Source of the DNA: Galbibacter sp038433465
Lineage (GTDB): Bacteria; Bacteroidota; Bacteroidia; Flavobacteriales; Flavobacteriaceae
Direction: 5' to 3'
Assembly: GCF_038433465.1 (NCBI RefSeq)
Contig: NZ_JAESVF010000001.1
Coordinates: forward strand, 62,001 to 126,000
DNA length: 64,000 nucleotides
Below the pieces are notes generated by a model. It was not told the origin of the DNA, searched no databases, and was given only the letters and a program-made list of their open reading frames with translations. The translations under genes were made by a program, and so were the position numbers. This document shows positions 61,507 to 64,000 of the stretch, in pieces (position 1 is the first letter of the stretch; the number at the start of each line of letters is the position of its first letter).

Positions 61507-61749
61507 CCTCAGTTAGATATAAATGTCAATATAAATAAAAATCAACTATTTGTATCTCAATTATTTAATCGCACTTTCATTTTTGTCTTGACACAAAAAC
61601 GAAACAAAAAAGTCAAGACTGATTTAAAAAGCATAAGGAAATCTACGGAAACATCCTCCACAGATAAAAAGAACTCGCTACGCTCAAACAGCTTTTTATC
61701 TATCAGCCCACGCCGCTTCCTTGATTTTCAAGGCTTTTTAAATAGGTCA
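61507..61749 (+). repeat. Intergenic structured repeat, copy D (full length)
   Basis: The core (61574-61749) has both perfect hairpins and the outer stem AAAAAGC/GCTTTTT with AATC/GATT and GGAA/TTCC. The upstream extension (CCTCAGTTAGATATAAATGTC ... ATTTGTATCTCA) matches B. It occupies most of the 308-base gap between a plus- and a minus-strand gene that converge. Confidence 0.92.
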
Positions 61750-61810
61750 AATTTATTACATATTCATCATTCTTATGTAGAACTCACGTTAACTAAATAA
61801 TTTCAGAAAT

Positions 61811-62509
61811 TTAAACCGCTACCAACGTATTTTTTGACTGCTTCATGGCAACTTGAGTTCCTTTATCTACAAACAAAAGTCCTTTATGCAATCCTATGCG
61901 ACTTAAAATTTCAGTTTCATTTACTGCATCTAAAGTTGTTTGCTTAACCGAAGTTAAATCGTAAAGCAATCCATAATCTCTACGAGCATCATAAATAAAC
62001 CATTTCTTAGTTGGATATTTTCTTTTAAAATAACTTCCGATAAGTGGCAACAAATTAAATTTTGAATTTACAACTGCCAAGTCAACTCCAGCTTCAGTCG
62101 TTTTAAAATCTAAATAATCTTGTACATGATGCATCTCTCTAGTAACCATTCTTGCCACTTGATGCACACGTAACGCATTTACATTAGACATATCAACACA
62201 ATTAAAAGACTCAGAAACGTACACATATTTTATATATCGCAGTAACACATCTTCAGTACCTTTAATTTCACTCAAAAACGCTTTGTAAACTTGATTTGCA
62301 CTGTACTTTGTCGCCTTAATTTCCAAAGAATTCCATACACGTTTCGCTTTCACTTCCGAAGAAATTATCTCCTCCGAAGTTGCAAACATATCTGGAGTGT
62401 AATGTTTTGGCTTCACAATAGACACCTCTTTTAAATTTGCTTCAAAAACTCTATACACTGCAGTTAAAAAACCTGTAAAACTTCCGTCGTAAATTAAAAT
62501 TGTTTTCAT
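61811..62509 (-). CDS. TIGR03915-like DNA-metabolism protein, apparently C-terminally shortened
   Basis: 232 residues from the ATG at 62509 (MKTILIYDGSFTGFLTAVYRVFE). It matches the TIGR03915/DUF4130 family through YDGSFTGFLTAVY, the middle VYKAFLSEIKGTEDVLLRYIKY, and FNLLPLIGSYFKRKYPTKKWFIYDARRDYG. Family members normally end with a basic WKxxFKxxNIxxRKN...HxPxRYWKY block; here that block is missing and the protein ends NTLVAV. No partner radical-SAM gene (TIGR03916) is adjacent. It may be non-functional or diverged. Divergent from the LexA-like regulator; repeat copy D lies just downstream. Confidence 0.75.
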   Translation of the reverse strand: MKTILIYDGSFTGFLTAVYRVFEANLKEVSIVKPKHYTPDMFATSEEIISSEVKAKRVWNSLEIKATKYSANQVYKAFLSEIKGTEDVLLRYIKYVYVSESFNCVDMSNVNALRVHQVARMVTREMHHVQDYLDFKTTEAGVDLAVVNSKFNLLPLIGSYFKRKYPTKKWFIYDARRDYGLLYDLTSVKQTTLDAVNETEILSRIGLHKGLLFVDKGTQVAMKQSKNTLVAV

Positions 62510-62565
62510 AGTATCTTGTTTTGTATCGATACGAAAAAACCGACTTTTTAGCATTTTTATAAATT

Positions 62566-62699
62566 TTGGAAAATTTCCAATATTAAATGTCGATAGCTTC
62601 ATATCTTTAAGTAAATTAGCTTAAAAGTTTAAAATCACATTTCAAATGTATGGAAATTTTCCAATAAAAAGGAATTTTTCCGAAAATTTTATATATTTA
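62566..62699. promoter_or_regulatory. Palindromic operator-like sites between the TIGR03915-like and LexA-like genes
   Basis: Three related palindromes: TTGGAAAATTTCCAA (62566-62580), TGGAAATTTTCCA (62651-62663) and GGAATTTTTCC (62671-62681, one mismatch). The last lies about 10 bases upstream of a -7-like TATATTTA box (62692-62699) before the regulator ATG at 62726. The GGAAA-TTTCC core suggests sites for the LexA-like regulator encoded next, which would then control both genes. Confidence 0.6.
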
Positions 62700-62725
62700 C
62701 ATTGTCAAAAGTATTCGGTTAGTAT

Positions 62726-63496
62726 ATGAAAACAGCACTCCCAATAGAAGTTATTAGGTTTAAAGAAATAAGAGAAAAGCTCAACCACACGCAACAAAGC
62801 TTTGCAGAAGTGCTTGGTGTGAAAAATTCGACTGCCGATATCGAACGTGGGAAATCGAAAATTTCAGGGAGTATTTTGATAGCTTTAATCGAGCATTTTC
62901 AAATAAATCCGCTTTGGCTTTACGGCAAAAGCACGCAACAAAAACTCAACACCACTATAGATACTTCACCAAAAGTACTTACCGTAACGCCCGAAAACAA
63001 TGAAGGTATAGTCTTGGTAAATGTAAAAGCTGCAGCGGGTTACCCGCACAATATCCAAGATCTCGACTGGTACGAAGAGTTGCCTGCATTTACCATTCCG
63101 CTGCCAGAATATCGAAACGCCACCTACCGCGGTTTTCAGGTGGAAGGAGACAGTATGTTACCTATGCTTCACCCTAAAGAATGGGTACTCGGAAAAGCTG
63201 TAGAAAGTGTAAATTCTTTAAAAAATCATACTATTTGTATCGTGGTTATGCACGATACCGTATTGGTAAAAAAAATCCAAAAACACGACAGCAACGAGCA
63301 TTTATCGCTCATTTCCATCAATCCAGACTATCCACCAATAACCATCCAAACTCATCAAATCCAGGAGTTGTGGGAAGTACAAAGTAAAATAAGTTCCGAA
63401 CTCGACGAAAGTGCCGGCAATATTGCTTTGTCGCAAATACAGCAAACACTTGTAGCCTTGAAAAACGAAATCAATCAGATAAAAAATAATAATTAA
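62726..63496 (+). CDS. XRE-family regulator with S24 LexA-like autocleavage domain
   Basis: 256 residues. An XRE helix-turn-helix (IRFKEIREKLNHTQQSFAEVLGV ... TADIERGKSKIS, residues ~9-47) is followed by a linker with the Ala-Gly cleavage site (VKAAAGYPHN, Ala104-Gly105). The S24 serine protease follows: Ser143 in VEGDSMLPMLHP and a lysine in DTVLVKKIQ (Lys182 or 183). A C-terminal ~60-residue helix-forming tail (SSELDESAGNIALSQIQQTL) is extra. It should repress until RecA-activated self-cleavage, and so serve as a LexA-like SOS regulator, not a phage repressor, as no phage genes lie nearby. Confidence 0.85.
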   Translation: MKTALPIEVIRFKEIREKLNHTQQSFAEVLGVKNSTADIERGKSKISGSILIALIEHFQINPLWLYGKSTQQKLNTTIDTSPKVLTVTPENNEGIVLVNVKAAAGYPHNIQDLDWYEELPAFTIPLPEYRNATYRGFQVEGDSMLPMLHPKEWVLGKAVESVNSLKNHTICIVVMHDTVLVKKIQKHDSNEHLSLISINPDYPPITIQTHQIQELWEVQSKISSELDESAGNIALSQIQQTLVALKNEINQIKNNN

Positions 63497-63519
63497 TTTT
63501 ATTAGAAGCACTTTAGCAT

Positions 63520-63610
63520 GCGCTTCCCAGCAAAGGCTGTTACCTGCCTGCCTATCGGTAGACAGGCTTTCGCCTATACACGGTATTTGGCTCAATCAGG
63601 GCTAGTAGAT
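63520..63610. repeat. GC-rich patch with a hairpin
   Basis: A ~90-base stretch of clearly higher G+C than its neighbours. It contains a hairpin GCCTG-C-CTA-TCGG-TAG-A-CAGGC (63546-63567, one internal mismatch) and TATACACGGTATTTGGC. It looks like an inserted repeat of a kind common in Bacteroidota; only one copy is in the window. Confidence 0.45.
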
Positions 63611-63631
63611 AGTGTAGTTTATACAGCTTAA

Positions 63632-63811
63632 TTATTGCTCAATATTTTCAGCAGAAAAAGATTCCAATTCGCCATTAACAAACTCCACGTGCACTTGAAT
63701 TGGATTACAGCAAACCTCACAATCTTCAATATACATCTGACTTACAGAAGTATCTAACAACATAGAGACTTCTTCCCAACAATACGGACACTGAAAAAAA
63801 TGTTCAAACAT
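63632..63811 (-). CDS. CPXCG-motif cysteine-rich protein
   Basis: 59 residues: MFEHFFQCPYCWEEVSMLLD, then EDCEVCCNPIQVHV. The CPYC and CEVC pairs form a likely zinc-ribbon site of the CPXCG-related small proteins (the usual Gly after CPXC is Trp here). The acidic C-terminus is typical. The function is unknown. It starts on the minus strand just upstream of truncated repeat copy E. Confidence 0.82.
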   Translation of the reverse strand: MFEHFFQCPYCWEEVSMLLDTSVSQMYIEDCEVCCNPIQVHVEFVNGELESFSAENIEQ

Positions 63812-63828
63812 AGCTACTTTGTTAATTT

Positions 63829-63932
63829 GAGTTCGATATAAATATTAATTATATGTATTCCAGTTTTTTATTAGTGTTTTCATTTTTGTCTTGACACAAA
63901 AACGAAACAAAAAAGTCAAGACTGATTTAAAA
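63829..63932 (+). repeat. Intergenic structured repeat, copy E (3'-truncated)
   Basis: It has the upstream extension (GAGTTCGATATAAATATTAA) and the first hairpin GTCTTGAC/GTCAAGAC with the identical 19-base loop, then ACTGATTTAAAA, after which similarity stops. The second hairpin and the outer stem are missing. The remaining ~68 bases to the window end carry no recognisable feature. Confidence 0.85.
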
Positions 63933-64000
63933 CACATATTCATCTTTCTAATGTTGAATTTACATTAGTTATCAAGACAACAAAAACCTTACACAAAAAA

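Noticed and set aside
61588..61800. 70-codon plus-strand frame in repeat copy D
   Set aside because: It is again a translation of the structured repeat; copies A-C do not keep the frame.
62726..63496. XRE-S24 gene considered as a prophage repressor
   Set aside because: No integrase, structural phage gene or att repeat is nearby; neighbours are DNA-metabolism and small housekeeping genes.

Overview
The window is a piece of a Flavobacteriaceae (Bacteroidota) chromosome. The evidence is a SusC/SusD pair, a type IX secretion C-terminal sorting domain, Bacteroidota-only families (DUF4136, GSCFA, DUF4230, choice-of-anchor I, four-helix-bundle protein), A+T-rich DNA, and many TAnnTTTG -7 promoter boxes typical of the Bacteroidota primary sigma factor. 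Most of the window is ordinary housekeeping sequence with small accessory insertions. There is no prophage, IS transposase, CRISPR array or rRNA operon.

Layout. 1-4.4 kb: a 5'-truncated SusC-like transporter and its SusD lipoprotein. 4.4-7.4 kb: rlmB, a rhomboid protease and rarA. 7.5-14.7 kb: one giant secreted M43-type metalloprotease with PKD-like and adhesion-like modules and fourteen ~75-residue repeats. 14.8-23.4 kb (minus strand): envelope proteins, then yjjG, a polysaccharide-deacetylase-like gene, radC, mpl, a TPR protein and a DUF4136 lipoprotein. 23.7-27 kb (minus): GNAT, obgE, a four-helix-bundle gene wedged between obgE and adk, adk, hpt. 27-32.8 kb (plus): purK, purE, an M3 peptidase, GSCFA, DUF4230. 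32.8-39.2 kb (minus): a lipoprotein, a long aromatic amino acid hydroxylase, DUF4136, hutU and a tiny DUF5522 gene. 39.3-43.7 kb (plus): small envelope genes, a PLP enzyme, GH73-LysM and hemL. 43.7-48.5 kb (minus): tandem duplicate lipoproteins, a Spy/LTXXQ-like protein and alaS. 48.6-52 kb (plus): M23 peptidase, MerR, lemA and two TPM proteins. 52-60.8 kb (minus): a large outer-membrane beta-barrel protein, der, a choice-of-anchor I lipoprotein, era and an AGCS symporter. 60.9-64 kb: initiator tRNA-Met, a SpoU methyltransferase, a TIGR03915-like DNA-metabolism protein divergent from an XRE-S24 (LexA-like) regulator, and a CPXCG protein.

The most unusual signal is non-coding. A ~180-240 bp intergenic repeat family occurs five times (four with the full core, one truncated), always in the same strand orientation whatever the direction of the neighbouring genes. 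It has two strictly conserved hairpins and a third closing stem with one compensatory base-pair change between copies, so it looks like a selected nucleic-acid structure. Other points of note are a shared ECF-like promoter in front of two envelope genes, long-stem terminators with a conserved inner hairpin, an in-frame palindromic insert in hutU, inverted repeats around the four-helix-bundle gene, and palindromic operator-like sites between the TIGR03915-like and LexA-like genes.
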